From NCBI RefSeq assembly GCF_030814835.1, contig NZ_JAUSVS010000002.1:806001-870000 (forward strand): DNA of 64,000 bases, written 5' to 3'. The stretch is from Caulobacter ginsengisoli (GTDB taxonomy: Bacteria > Pseudomonadota > Alphaproteobacteria > Caulobacterales > Caulobacteraceae). Below are positions 29,283 through 37,745 of this stretch, piece after piece. A program made the position numbers and the translations under genes. The notes beneath the pieces are model-generated. The model had not been told where the DNA came from. It did not search any database and worked only from the letters and a program-made list of their open reading frames with translations. Position 1 is the stretch's first letter; each line of letters opens with the position of its first letter.

Positions 29283-30782
29283 ATGACCGCCCAAAGCTGG
29301 ACCATGGTAGCCCACGACCCGCCGGCCAGCGCCGACTGGGCCGCCCGGCCGCGCTATGCGCCCAGCGACTTCATCACGCTGCTCTGGCGTGAGCGCTACC
29401 TGATGATCTCGGTCTTCCTGCTGATCTTCATCGCCGGCCTTGGCTTCGCCTTCACCCTGAAGAAGGCCTATCCGGCCCATTCCAGCCTGCTGATCCAGCT
29501 GGGCCAGGAATATGTCTACGAACCCCTGGCGGGCGATGCGGCGCGTGGGGCGGTGCCGGACGTCAACAGCGTGGTGCAGTCCGAGACCGCCATCCTCTCC
29601 AGCGAGCCGCTGCGCGAGATGACCATCCGCAAGGTCGGACTGGGGATCATCTACCCGGACCTCGCCGCCAAATACGACGCCGCCAGCGTACAGGAAAAAC
29701 AAGCCATCATGGCCAAGGCCGTCGAGGGCATGGGCAAGGGGCTGAAGATCGAGGCCGCTCCCGACAACCCCGTCGTCAACCTGACCTTCGAGCATGAAGA
29801 CCCGGTGGTCGCCGCCCGGGTGCTCAACACGCTGCTGGAACAGTATCTGCTCTATCGCCGCAGCGTCCTGGCCCAGCCCAGTTCCACGGCTTTGGACCGC
29901 CAGCGGGTGATGTTCCAGGGCAAGCTCGACGAGGCCGACGCCGCCTACCAGCAGTTCCTGGTCACCAACGACATCGGCGACTTCAACGCCCAGAAGACCT
30001 CGCTGACCCAGCTGCAGGCCCAGGCCGAGGCCCAGTCCAACGCTGTCCAGGCCCAGCTGCAGGACCGCCAGGGCCGGCTGGCCGCGCTGCAGCAGCAGAT
30101 GGCCGGCGTGCAGCCCGAGATCGGCCTCTATCGCGATACCGACACCACCGCCTCGGCCAAGCTGGCGGCGCTCAAGCTCGAGCGCGAGGACAAGCTGGGC
30201 CGCTACCTGCCCGACAGCCAGACGATCAAGGACATCGACGCCCAGATCGCCCAGCTGGAGCAGGGCGTGCAGGCCGGCCGCACCCTGACCGAAGGGCCCA
30301 AACGCTATGGGGTCAACCCGGTCTACCAGACGGCCCAGACCGAGCAGATCCAGCTGACCGCCGAGGTCGCCGCCCTGCGCCAGTCCAAGGCCGAGTACGA
30401 CCGCCAGGTGCAGGAAGCCAATGACCGGCTGCTCAAGCTGGTCGCCCTGGAGCCGCAGTTCCAGGCCCTCAGCCGCGACCGCGACCTGCTGCAGACCAAT
30501 GTCCGCGACTACAGCGTCAAGGCGACCCAGGACGAGGCCGTCCGCCAGATCGCCTCGGAAAGCAGCGACAATATCCGCATCGTCGAGCGGGCCAGCGCCC
30601 CCTCGACCGGCAAGAGCCTGCGCAAGCCGGTGATGATCCTGGCCCTGCTGTTCGCCGGTTTCGCGGCCCTGTGCGCCGGGCTGGTGCGGATGTTCCTCCG
30701 GCCGGGCCTGCCGACGGCCGCCTCCGCTTCGCGGACCCTCGACCTGCCAATCTTAGGCATGGCGTCCGTCAAGCCGCGGTGA
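29283..30782 (+). CDS. hfsA: Holdfast synthesis protein HfsA (Wzc-like polysaccharide co-polymerase)
   Basis: HfsA is the inner-membrane chain-length/co-polymerase protein for holdfast. The 499-residue protein has an N-terminal Wzz domain with the first helix at about residues 35-60 (ERYLMISVFLLIFIAGLGFA). A long Gln/Ala-rich coiled coil (about 220-430) and a second membrane helix near 450-475 (MILALLFAGFAALCAGLVRM) follow. Unlike full Wzc proteins, the cytoplasmic kinase domain is not fused. It is the separate HfsB encoded 73 bases downstream. Confidence 0.9.
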   Translation: MTAQSWTMVAHDPPASADWAARPRYAPSDFITLLWRERYLMISVFLLIFIAGLGFAFTLKKAYPAHSSLLIQLGQEYVYEPLAGDAARGAVPDVNSVVQSETAILSSEPLREMTIRKVGLGIIYPDLAAKYDAASVQEKQAIMAKAVEGMGKGLKIEAAPDNPVVNLTFEHEDPVVAARVLNTLLEQYLLYRRSVLAQPSSTALDRQRVMFQGKLDEADAAYQQFLVTNDIGDFNAQKTSLTQLQAQAEAQSNAVQAQLQDRQGRLAALQQQMAGVQPEIGLYRDTDTTASAKLAALKLEREDKLGRYLPDSQTIKDIDAQIAQLEQGVQAGRTLTEGPKRYGVNPVYQTAQTEQIQLTAEVAALRQSKAEYDRQVQEANDRLLKLVALEPQFQALSRDRDLLQTNVRDYSVKATQDEAVRQIASESSDNIRIVERASAPSTGKSLRKPVMILALLFAGFAALCAGLVRMFLRPGLPTAASASRTLDLPILGMASVKPR

Positions 30783-30855
30783 GACTCTGCGGCGCGGGAC
30801 AGGCCTTCCTCAGTAACGGTAAGCTGGCTGTCTCTGGCTTGGCGCGATTCGACGC

Positions 30856-31557
30856 ATGGTGGATTTGAACGGCGAGATGGGCGAGCTGTGGGCTTCGTTG
30901 GGCGCCCCCGCGCCCGGCCGCCCGCGCGTCGTCCAGTTCATCGCCGCCCGGCGCGGGGAGGGGACCTCGACGGTCGCCCGCGAGTTCGCCCGGTTCGCCG
31001 CCCGCCGGGCCGGCCGCAAGGTCTGGCTGGTCGATCTGGACCTCTTCGCCTCGCCCCAGGCCGCCGCCATCGCCGCCGATCCCGAGCACTACGGCGAGCT
31101 GGGGACCGCCGTCTCCGCCAGCCCCGACGGCTCGGCCTTCTTCACCGTCCAGCCGCCGCAGCAGGCCCCTGACGGTTCGACCTGGCCCGACGCCCGCTAC
31201 CTGGTCGCCCATGCGGTGGGCGGGCAGCGCTGGTGGGTGACCCGGTTCCGCAACGACGCCCTGAGGGGCCGCCAAGCGGTGCATATCGTCCCCAGCGGCG
31301 ACTACTGGAATGCGCTCCGCAAATACGCCGACATCATCGTGGTCGACGCCCCGGCCGCCGATCGCTCCCAGGCCGGCCTGACCGTCGCCCCCTTCATGGA
31401 CCAGACCATCCTGGTGGTCGCCGCCGACCAGCCGGACGTGCGGGCCCCGAGCCTGCTGCGCGACGCCATCAACGGGGCGGGCGGACGCTGTGCGGGCCTG
31501 TTCTTCAACCGCGCCCAGATTCAGCCGCCGGGCTTCCTCAAGGCCATCCTGCCGTGA
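30856..31557 (+). CDS. hfsB: Holdfast synthesis protein HfsB (BY-kinase-like, degenerate P-loop)
   Basis: HfsB corresponds to the cytoplasmic half of Wzc/CpsD-type tyrosine autokinases. The 233-residue protein keeps the fold signals: a P-loop-like RRGEGTSTVAREFARFAA at 32-49, a Walker A' strand VWLVDLDLF and IIVVDAPAA. In the P-loop the invariant Lys is Thr37 (GEGTST instead of GEGKST), and the C-terminus (GFLKAILP) lacks the tyrosine cluster of active kinases. It may therefore bind nucleotide poorly and act structurally with HfsA. Its stop overlaps the hfsC start as GTGA. Confidence 0.85.
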   Translation: MVDLNGEMGELWASLGAPAPGRPRVVQFIAARRGEGTSTVAREFARFAARRAGRKVWLVDLDLFASPQAAAIAADPEHYGELGTAVSASPDGSAFFTVQPPQQAPDGSTWPDARYLVAHAVGGQRWWVTRFRNDALRGRQAVHIVPSGDYWNALRKYADIIVVDAPAADRSQAGLTVAPFMDQTILVVAADQPDVRAPSLLRDAINGAGGRCAGLFFNRAQIQPPGFLKAILP

Positions 31558-32813
31558 CCTATCCGGCCGCCACACCGGCCTACCGGCCCCGGATCGACAT
31601 GTGGACCATCGGGGCCTTCTGCCTCGCCGTCCTGGCCCTGCTGATCTACAGCCAGGGCTGGCTGACCCTGCTGACCGGGGGCAATGTCGGGGATACGTCC
31701 AAGTCGGGCCTGATCCGCAACCTGTTCCTGCCGGCCTATGCCGCCGGCGTGGTGCTGCTGGCCATGAGCCCGGGCGCCACCCTGGCGGCCCTGCTGCGCC
31801 AGCCCTTCCTGATCCTCCTGATGGTCATCGTCGCCGCCTCGCTGCTGTGGTCCGACGCGCCGGACCAGACCATGCGCCGCATCGTGGCCCTCTACGCCAC
31901 CACCCTGACCGGGGTGGTGCTGGCCGGCCGCTACAGCTGGGCGACCCTGGCCGAGATCATGGCCGCGACCTTCCTGATCCTGGGCGTACTCTGTCTGCTG
32001 CTGATCTTCGGCCTGCCCGGCATCGGCAAGATGACCGAGATCTTCCCCGGCGCCTGGCGCGGCGTCTGGCCGGAGAAGAACGCCCTGGGCGGCAACATGG
32101 CCCTGGGATTTGGCCTCTGCGCGGCGGCGGCCCTGCTCAATCCGCGCCGGGCCTGGCTGTGGTGGGGCGCGGCGGCCCTGGCCCTGCTGCTGGTGCTGGG
32201 TTCGACCTCGAAGACCTCGCTGATCTCGCTGATCCTGGGCGGGATGGCCCTGGGCTTCGTCTTCCTGGTCCGCCGGGGGCCGGTCTCGGGCGTCATGGCC
32301 ACCTTCGCCGCCGTGGTCGGGGCGCTGGGCATAGCCGGCTTCCTGCTGTTCGCCGCCGACGTCTTCCTGGGATTGCTGGGCAAGGACGCCACCCTGACCG
32401 GCCGCACCAAGATCTGGGCGGCGGTCTATCACCAGATCCAGCTGCGCCCCTGGACCGGCTACGGCTATGGCGCCACCTGGGACAACGAGAGCGGCCGGGG
32501 CGCCCTGGCCTGGATCACCAAGGAGGCCGGCTTCCGCGCCCGCCACGCCCACAACAGCTGGCTCGAGCAGTGGCTCAGCCTGGGGCTCAGCGGCCTGGCC
32601 GCCTGGACCCTGTTCTGGCTGCAGACCTTCGGCGCGGCCATCATCGCCGCCTTCCGCCACAAAGGGGCGTACCTGGCCCTGCCGTACCTGGCCGTCTACA
32701 CCCTGACCACCCTGACCGAGAGCATCGCGGTCACCTGGAACGACCTGCGCTGGGTGATCTTCGTGGCGATCGCGGTGAAGCTGGCCTGGCCGGACCCCGA
32801 GGCGCGGCGCTAG
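31554..32813 (+). CDS. hfsC: Holdfast polymerase-family protein HfsC (Wzy/O-antigen ligase-like)
   Basis: HfsC is a predicted Wzy-type polymerase in the inner membrane. The 419-residue protein has about 10-12 hydrophobic helices starting at MWTIGAFCLAVLALLIYSQG. The large periplasmic loop carries the family signature GRTKIWAAVY, then LRPWTGYGYG and RHAHNSWLEQWLSLG. The start is GTG at 31554, overlapping the hfsB stop by 4 bases; the frame is open upstream only as a shadow of hfsB. In Caulobacter HfsC has a partly redundant paralogue elsewhere (HfsI). It is the last gene of the hfsABC run. Confidence 0.88.
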   Translation: MTYPAATPAYRPRIDMWTIGAFCLAVLALLIYSQGWLTLLTGGNVGDTSKSGLIRNLFLPAYAAGVVLLAMSPGATLAALLRQPFLILLMVIVAASLLWSDAPDQTMRRIVALYATTLTGVVLAGRYSWATLAEIMAATFLILGVLCLLLIFGLPGIGKMTEIFPGAWRGVWPEKNALGGNMALGFGLCAAAALLNPRRAWLWWGAAALALLLVLGSTSKTSLISLILGGMALGFVFLVRRGPVSGVMATFAAVVGALGIAGFLLFAADVFLGLLGKDATLTGRTKIWAAVYHQIQLRPWTGYGYGATWDNESGRGALAWITKEAGFRARHAHNSWLEQWLSLGLSGLAAWTLFWLQTFGAAIIAAFRHKGAYLALPYLAVYTLTTLTESIAVTWNDLRWVIFVAIAVKLAWPDPEARR

Positions 32814-32820
32814 CAAACAA

Positions 32821-32949
32821 ATCCGCTCATCCCCGCGAAAGCGGGGACCCAGGCTTTTTACTGTTGAGGGCGGTCCTGACAGGCTTGGGCGGCGTGCAAG
32901 TCCGCTACGAAAAACACCTGGGTCCCCGCCTTCGCGGGGATGAGCGGAT
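32821..32949. repeat. Long inverted-repeat element after hfsC
   Basis: The left arm 32821-32853 and right arm 32917-32949 are 33 bases each and complementary with one mismatch. Each arm contains its own smaller hairpin (CCCCGCGAAAGCGGGG on the left). The element fills the 141-base gap between the convergent hfsC and TetR genes. It resembles abundant palindromic intergenic repeats of alphaproteobacteria and may also terminate transcription from both sides. Confidence 0.8.
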
Positions 32950-32954
32950 GAAAA

Positions 32955-33506
32955 TTACCCCATCATCGCCTGGAGCTCGGCGATCAGCCCCTCGTCGCCC
33001 GGCAGATCCAATATCCCCGACCGATGCATGGCGATGCCGCCGTGCAGCAGGATCAGCACCTTCATCACCGCCCGCCGGTTGGCCTCCTTCGAGGCGGCAG
33101 GATCGGCGAAGAGGCGCATGGCCTGCGTGATCCCCAGATGGACGGCCTTCTGCAGCGAAGGGCGAAACTTCATCGTCGCGTGCGGGCGGCTGCGCATCAG
33201 GTCGTAGAGGCGGGGGTTGGCCAGGGCGAAGCGGACATAGGCCTCGACGAAATCGGCCCGGCTGGCGGCCGCCGCCAGCGGGACGGCCAGATCCTCGAAC
33301 CCGGCCTGGGCCACCGCGTCCAGCAGCGCCTCGCGGCCCTCGAACTGGCCGTAGAGCGAGCGGTGGGCGACACCGGCCGCTTGCGCGACCTTGCGCAGGC
33401 TCAGCGCCTCGTGGCCGCCGGTCTCGACCATGGCCCGGGCGGCGGCCAGCGCCGCCTCGCGCAGGTTGCCGTGCCGGTAGGTGTCGCGGGCCGGCCGGGC
33501 GGTCAT
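32955..33506 (-). CDS. TetR-family transcriptional regulator
   Basis: The 183-residue protein has a TetR N-terminal helix-turn-helix (LREAALAAARAMVETGGHEA, then LSLRKVAQAAGVAHRSLYGQ) and a helical ligand-binding C-terminal domain. The ATG at 33506 lies two bases after the stop of the enoyl-CoA hydratase gene, so the two are co-transcribed. The longer open frame upstream is a shadow. Its probable target is this two-gene operon, with a CoA-linked acid as a possible ligand; both are inference. Confidence 0.85.
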   Translation of the reverse strand: MTARPARDTYRHGNLREAALAAARAMVETGGHEALSLRKVAQAAGVAHRSLYGQFEGREALLDAVAQAGFEDLAVPLAAAASRADFVEAYVRFALANPRLYDLMRSRPHATMKFRPSLQKAVHLGITQAMRLFADPAASKEANRRAVMKVLILLHGGIAMHRSGILDLPGDEGLIAELQAMMG

Positions 33507-33508
33507 GC

Positions 33509-34192
33509 TCAGGTCAGTTCCGCCTCGATGGCGGCCTTGACGGCGGCGATGGCCCCGGCCCGGGCTCTGAGCTTGGTGGCCGCATGGGCGGCTCGGTCCA
33601 GGCCCGCCATCCGCGTGATCGCGGCCTGAGTGGCGGCTTCCAGGTCCTCGCGCGGGACCAGCTGGTCGACCAGGCCGGCGGTCAGGGCCTCCTGCGGCTC
33701 GAACAGCTCGGCGGTCATGGCGGTGCGGCTGAAATGGGCCGGGGTCAGGCGCTGGCGGGCCATCTCCAGGGCGAAGCTGGGGATGGTCAGGCCGATCTGC
33801 ACCTCGTTCAGCCCCCCCCGCCAACCGGCGTCGGCGCCGATCCGCCAGTCCGCCCCCAGCATCAGGAAGGCGCCCATCGGATAGGCGTGACCGGCGGTGA
33901 CGGTGACGACCGGGCGGGGAAAGCTGAGCAGCTTGAGGGCCAGGGTCGCCCCCAGATACAGCATCTCGCGCGAGGCGGCTCCATCGCCGCTGGCGAATAC
34001 CTTCAGATCGAAGCCGGCCGAGAAGATGTTGTCCCGGCCCTCCAGCACCGCCACGTCGCCGTCCGCCGCCGCCTGGTCGAAGGCCGCGTGCAGGGCGCTC
34101 AGCATGGCCGGGTTCATGACATTGACCTTGCCGTCGTCCATGCGGATGCGGGTGGCGTTGGCCTGGCGAGTGACGGTGATCGGGTGGGTCAT
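33509..34192 (-). CDS. Enoyl-CoA hydratase/isomerase family protein
   Basis: The 227-residue crotonase-fold protein shows SAGFDLKVFASGDG and TVTAGHAYPMGAFLMLGAD, which form the oxyanion hole, and the GGLNEVQIGLTIPSFALEMA helix. The usual catalytic Glu positions are not obvious: the first loop carries MGAF rather than GGGxE, so activity on enoyl-CoA is uncertain. It is slightly short for the family (about 255). ATG 34192 is preceded by AAGGAG. It is transcribed with the TetR gene downstream and sits between the two halves of the holdfast locus. Confidence 0.82.
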   Translation of the reverse strand: MTHPITVTRQANATRIRMDDGKVNVMNPAMLSALHAAFDQAAADGDVAVLEGRDNIFSAGFDLKVFASGDGAASREMLYLGATLALKLLSFPRPVVTVTAGHAYPMGAFLMLGADWRIGADAGWRGGLNEVQIGLTIPSFALEMARQRLTPAHFSRTAMTAELFEPQEALTAGLVDQLVPREDLEAATQAAITRMAGLDRAAHAATKLRARAGAIAAVKAAIEAELT

Positions 34193-34275
34193 GGCGCGGG
34201 GCTCCTTATTCCATCCATTGGATGGATATGGGCAGTCCACAGGGCTGACAAGTATGACGTGGCGGCAGGCGGGGC

Positions 34276-35028
34276 TTACAGCCCCAGCCGGCGCGCGCCT
34301 TCGGCGGCGGTGACGACCTCGAAGCCGCCCGCCAGCGCGGCGTCGGCCAGCCGGGCCAGGGCCTGCGGGGTGCAGCCCCAGGCCGAGGGCGCTTCGCTGA
34401 CGTCATGGGTGTAGAGGATCAGCCAGGCGCGCTGGGCCCTGGCCTTGTTCAGCCAGCCCATGGCCACGGCCTCGCCGTCGGGGCCTTCGATCCCGACCGA
34501 GGGAAGCTGGTTGGCGTCCGAGCCGTCCTCGACCAGACCGGCCTGCACCGTGCGCAGGGTGCGGAAGCGGCTGCCCAGCACGGCCTTGGCGGGCCGGGAG
34601 ACGTCGCCATAGGGGTAGGCGAAGCTCTCCAGATGTGGCGCGCCGATGGCCGCCAGAGCCTCCGCGTTGCGGTCAGCCTCGGCGGCGATGGCGGGGCCGG
34701 CGGCCTGGCCGCAGTCGAGGTGGGAGAAGGTGTGGCAGGCCAGTTCGTGGCCGGCGCCGGCGAGGGCGGCCGTGTCGTCCAGCGTGGCGTAGGCGCCCAT
34801 CGGCCCCGTGCCACCGGCCAGCCCCGCCGAGACGTAGTAGGTCCCCTTGAGCCCTCGTGCTTCCAGCACAGCGGCGCCGGCGTGGACGGCGGTGGCGGGC
34901 GCGTCATCGAAGCTGAAGGTGATCATCGGCCGCTCCAGCCGCATGCGCACCGGCCGGCGGTGGGCCAGCAGCGCCAGGCGCCGGCGCAGCTTGCCCTTCA
35001 GCGAGCGGTCGGCCGAATAGGGCTCCAT
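34276..35028 (-). CDS. hfsH: Holdfast polysaccharide deacetylase HfsH
   Basis: HfsH removes acetyl groups from N-acetylglucosamine in the holdfast polymer, which is needed for cohesion and anchoring. The 250-residue protein has the NodB fold: catalytic/metal Asp pair in TFSFDDAPATA (D41, D42), metal His residues in ACHTFSHLDC (H99, H103), and FAYPYGDVSRPAK. The C-terminal part contains LILYTHDVSEAP, the late His motif. No signal peptide is seen, so it acts in the cytoplasm. Its ATG overlaps the hfsG stop by one base (TGATG). Confidence 0.9.
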   Translation of the reverse strand: MEPYSADRSLKGKLRRRLALLAHRRPVRMRLERPMITFSFDDAPATAVHAGAAVLEARGLKGTYYVSAGLAGGTGPMGAYATLDDTAALAGAGHELACHTFSHLDCGQAAGPAIAAEADRNAEALAAIGAPHLESFAYPYGDVSRPAKAVLGSRFRTLRTVQAGLVEDGSDANQLPSVGIEGPDGEAVAMGWLNKARAQRAWLILYTHDVSEAPSAWGCTPQALARLADAALAGGFEVVTAAEGARRLGL

Positions 35029-35972
35029 CACAGCGTCTCCGCATAGAGGGCGGCGCGGTAGAAGCGCAGGGCGAGGTCGCGCAGTTTCAATGGGGCCAGT
35101 GGGCTCAGCGCCAGGGCCTTGAGCGACGGGCGCCACAGGCCGCGCAGGGGCAGGGCGCGCAGGCGTCTGGCCCAGCGGTAGCTGGGGTATTGCGCGGCGA
35201 TGGCCGGATGGGCGGCCACGACCCGGCCGAAATTGGCGGCCGACTGCTCATATTTGCGGGCCAGGTCCGCAGCGACGTCGAGGCCCAGATGGGTGGCGGT
35301 GTTGTCGACATGGACGATGGGCCAGCGGGCGGCGACCCGCATCGCCCATTCCACATCCTCCCAGCCCCAGCCGACGAAGCCCTCATCGAAGCCGACGGCC
35401 TCGAAGACGGGGCGGGCGACCAGCAGGTTGGAGGTGAAGACGTATTTCTCGGGGGCTTGGCGGCGGGTGGCGGCGGGCAGGCAGTCGCTCTTCAGCGCCA
35501 TCGTCCGGTGCAGGGCGTGCTGCGGGGTGCGCGGGGTCTGGTCGAGAGAGAAACCGCCGAAGGCGACGTCCGGCGCGTCGGTCTCGATCAGGGCCAGCCA
35601 GTGGCCCAGGAAGCATTCGCGGTCCGGCAGCATGTCAGCGTCGAGGAACAGCAGCCACTGGCCACGGGCATGGCGGGCCAGGCGATTGCGGCCCTTGGCG
35701 CGGCCTTCGTTGACCGTGAGGCGCACCAGGCGGGCGGGCAGGGCGAGGCTGGTGACGGTATCGCCGACCCGCCGGGCCAGGGCTTCGTCGTTGGAGCCGT
35801 CGTCCAGCACGATGATCTCGGCGTCGGCGGTTTCGCGGGCCAGGGCGATGAGCAGGCCGCTGGGATCGTCGCCCTTGAAGGGAATCAGCACCGACAGGCG
35901 CGGCTTGGCGGCCGGCCAGTGGGCGCTCTCGACCAGGGCCTCATCCGGCCAGGGGATGGAATGATGGGTCAT
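35028..35972 (-). CDS. hfsG: Holdfast glycosyltransferase HfsG (GT2 family)
   Basis: HfsG adds sugars to the lipid-linked holdfast repeat unit. The 314-residue protein is a GT-A fold family 2 enzyme: an N-terminal LSVLIPFKGDDPSG, IIVLDDGSNDE, the metal-binding DAD at 111-113 (LLFLDADMLPD) and the acceptor-side ED pair in GWGWEDVEWA (E205, D206). The C-terminal helices (RWARRLRALPLRGLWR) are basic and probably membrane-associated. The true start is ATG 35972, overlapping the hfsF stop by 4 bases; the much longer open frame upstream is a shadow of hfsF. Confidence 0.9.
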   Translation of the reverse strand: MTHHSIPWPDEALVESAHWPAAKPRLSVLIPFKGDDPSGLLIALARETADAEIIVLDDGSNDEALARRVGDTVTSLALPARLVRLTVNEGRAKGRNRLARHARGQWLLFLDADMLPDRECFLGHWLALIETDAPDVAFGGFSLDQTPRTPQHALHRTMALKSDCLPAATRRQAPEKYVFTSNLLVARPVFEAVGFDEGFVGWGWEDVEWAMRVAARWPIVHVDNTATHLGLDVAADLARKYEQSAANFGRVVAAHPAIAAQYPSYRWARRLRALPLRGLWRPSLKALALSPLAPLKLRDLALRFYRAALYAETL

Positions 35973-37417
35973 GCCGCCGCCCGGGCCCTGAGGCCGCGCA
36001 CCAGGGTCAGGCCCTGGCCCCGCACGCCGCCGGCGTCGAGCAGCCAGGCGGCCAGGCCATAGACCGCCATGCCGACCGCCGCCTTGCTGAACAGCTCGAG
36101 GGCTCCACCCCAGGCTGGGATCTGGATGACCGCCAGGGCCATCAGGGCGGTGGCGGCGCCGACCGTGGCCAGGGTCTTCCACGGGATGGGCAGGGGCTGG
36201 GCTCGCCGGCCCAGGACGAAGGCGGTGAGCGCGCCCAGCGCATAGCTGGCCGCCGTCGACCACATGGCGCCGTCCAGGCCAAAGCGCGGGATCAGGATCA
36301 GGTTCAGCACGACATTGCCCAGCGCGGGGACGGCCATGGCCGCCATCAGCAGATGGGTGCGCCGGCCCAGGGTGAAGGCCTGGTGCAGGTAGTAGGTGGT
36401 CAGGCCCGACAGCAGCCCTGCGAAGGCCACCCAGGGCGTCACCCGCGCCGCCCCGGCGGCCAGGTCCGCGCCGACCATGACCTGGGCCAGCGGCCCTGCG
36501 GTCAGGGCCAGGCCCGCCGCGGCCGGCATGGTCAGCAGCAGCATGAAGGAGGCCTGCTCCCGGGCGGTGGCCTTCAGGGCGCTCTCGCCGCCGCGCTCCA
36601 GGGCCGCGACCATGGCCGGGCCGCCGGCCATGCCCAGCCAGACGAAAACCACGTCCAGGGTGCGGTTCGCCAGGCTGTAGCCGGCATGATAGACGCCCAC
36701 CGCCTGCTCGTTCAGGAAGGCCGCCAGCAGGAACCGGTCGGTGGCGGCGATGACCAGGGCCAGGATCAGCGACCCCGCCACCGGCAGGCCATAGGCCAGA
36801 TAGGTTGCCGCCCGCGCCCGCTCGAAACGCCCGCCGGCCATCAGCCTGAATTCGCGCGGCAGCACGGCCGCCAGGCAGAGGGCCGCGACGCCCCCGGCCC
36901 CGATCAGCGGCGCCGCCCCGCCCGCGCCCAGCAGGGCCATGCCCGCCCCGATGGCGAAGCCGCCCACGGTCTGGATCACGTCCAGCAGCGCCGCCGAGGT
37001 GACCTCGCCCGCCGCCCGCCGCCGCTCCTGGGCCAGCCGGGCCAGGCTGCGGAACAGGATGGCCGCCATGCCGGCCGCCACCGCCTGTTTCGACCCCGCC
37101 GGCAGCGGGGCCAGCCAGACCAGCAGGCCTGCCACGACGGGGAACACCGCGCCCAGCATCGCCCAGGTCCGGTAGAGGGTGGTCATGTAGCTGGCGGTGT
37201 CGCCATCGGCGGCCGCCCGGGCCTGGAAGCGGGCCATCGCCGCCTCGGCCCAGGTGAAGACGCCGGTATGGACGAGCGTCATGGCCGAGAAACCCAGCGC
37301 ATAGGCGCCGTATTCGGCCGGCGTCAGCACGCGCGTGAAGACGACGATCGTGAGCAAGCCCACGATCCCCTGCGCCACATTGACGGGCAGGTAGCCGACG
37401 ACGCCGCGCCAGAACAT
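35969..37417 (-). CDS. hfsF: Holdfast flippase HfsF (Wzx-like)
   Basis: HfsF is predicted to flip the lipid-linked holdfast repeat across the inner membrane. The 482-residue protein has about 12-14 hydrophobic helices of the polysaccharide transporter (Wzx/MATE-like) type. It starts MFWRGVVGYLPVNVAQGIVG and LTIVVFTRVLTPAEYGAYAL, with a later GVYHAGYSLANRTLDVVFVW. It is the first gene of the hfsF-hfsG-hfsH run, where each gene overlaps the next. The 328-base gap upstream (37418-37745) contains a long inverted repeat and no convincing gene. Confidence 0.88.
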   Translation of the reverse strand: MFWRGVVGYLPVNVAQGIVGLLTIVVFTRVLTPAEYGAYALGFSAMTLVHTGVFTWAEAAMARFQARAAADGDTASYMTTLYRTWAMLGAVFPVVAGLLVWLAPLPAGSKQAVAAGMAAILFRSLARLAQERRRAAGEVTSAALLDVIQTVGGFAIGAGMALLGAGGAAPLIGAGGVAALCLAAVLPREFRLMAGGRFERARAATYLAYGLPVAGSLILALVIAATDRFLLAAFLNEQAVGVYHAGYSLANRTLDVVFVWLGMAGGPAMVAALERGGESALKATAREQASFMLLLTMPAAAGLALTAGPLAQVMVGADLAAGAARVTPWVAFAGLLSGLTTYYLHQAFTLGRRTHLLMAAMAVPALGNVVLNLILIPRFGLDGAMWSTAASYALGALTAFVLGRRAQPLPIPWKTLATVGAATALMALAVIQIPAWGGALELFSKAAVGMAVYGLAAWLLDAGGVRGQGLTLVRGLRARAAA

Positions 37418-37552
37418 CCGGTTTCCACATCCGCGACCGCTGCTCAGCGATCCATCGCCGGCATTGTGGGGGAGGGGCGTTTCAAGTTCCTGAAGGCCCG
37501 GGCCCGAAGCCGCCCACGCCGAGCCGCATCGGCCAGCGCGGCGGCGGCGGTG

Positions 37553-37639
37553 TTTCGGTGACAGTTTACTTAATTCGCTCCCGTGGCTGGCCGGCCGCCG
37601 GAAGGGGCTCAGGGCGAATTAAGTAAACTGTCACCGAAA
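37553..37639. repeat. Perfect 26-bp inverted repeat element upstream of hfsF
   Basis: The arms at 37553-37578 and 37614-37639 are exact reverse complements over 26 bases and are A/T-rich (ACAGTTTACTTAATTCGC part), with a 35-base GC-rich spacer. This stands out against the surrounding DNA of about 70% GC. It lies between the divergent hfsF and 2OG-oxygenase genes. It could be a REP/MITE-type mobile unit or a large operator. Confidence 0.8.
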
Positions 37640-37745
37640 TTGCCTCTGAAGGCGGGCCAACATGTCCGAACCTTAACTTGCCTCGCCCCCCGCCGGGCGG
37701 CCATCCAGGCGGCAGGAGTTCGCGGGGGCGAGCGAGGCGGATGGG

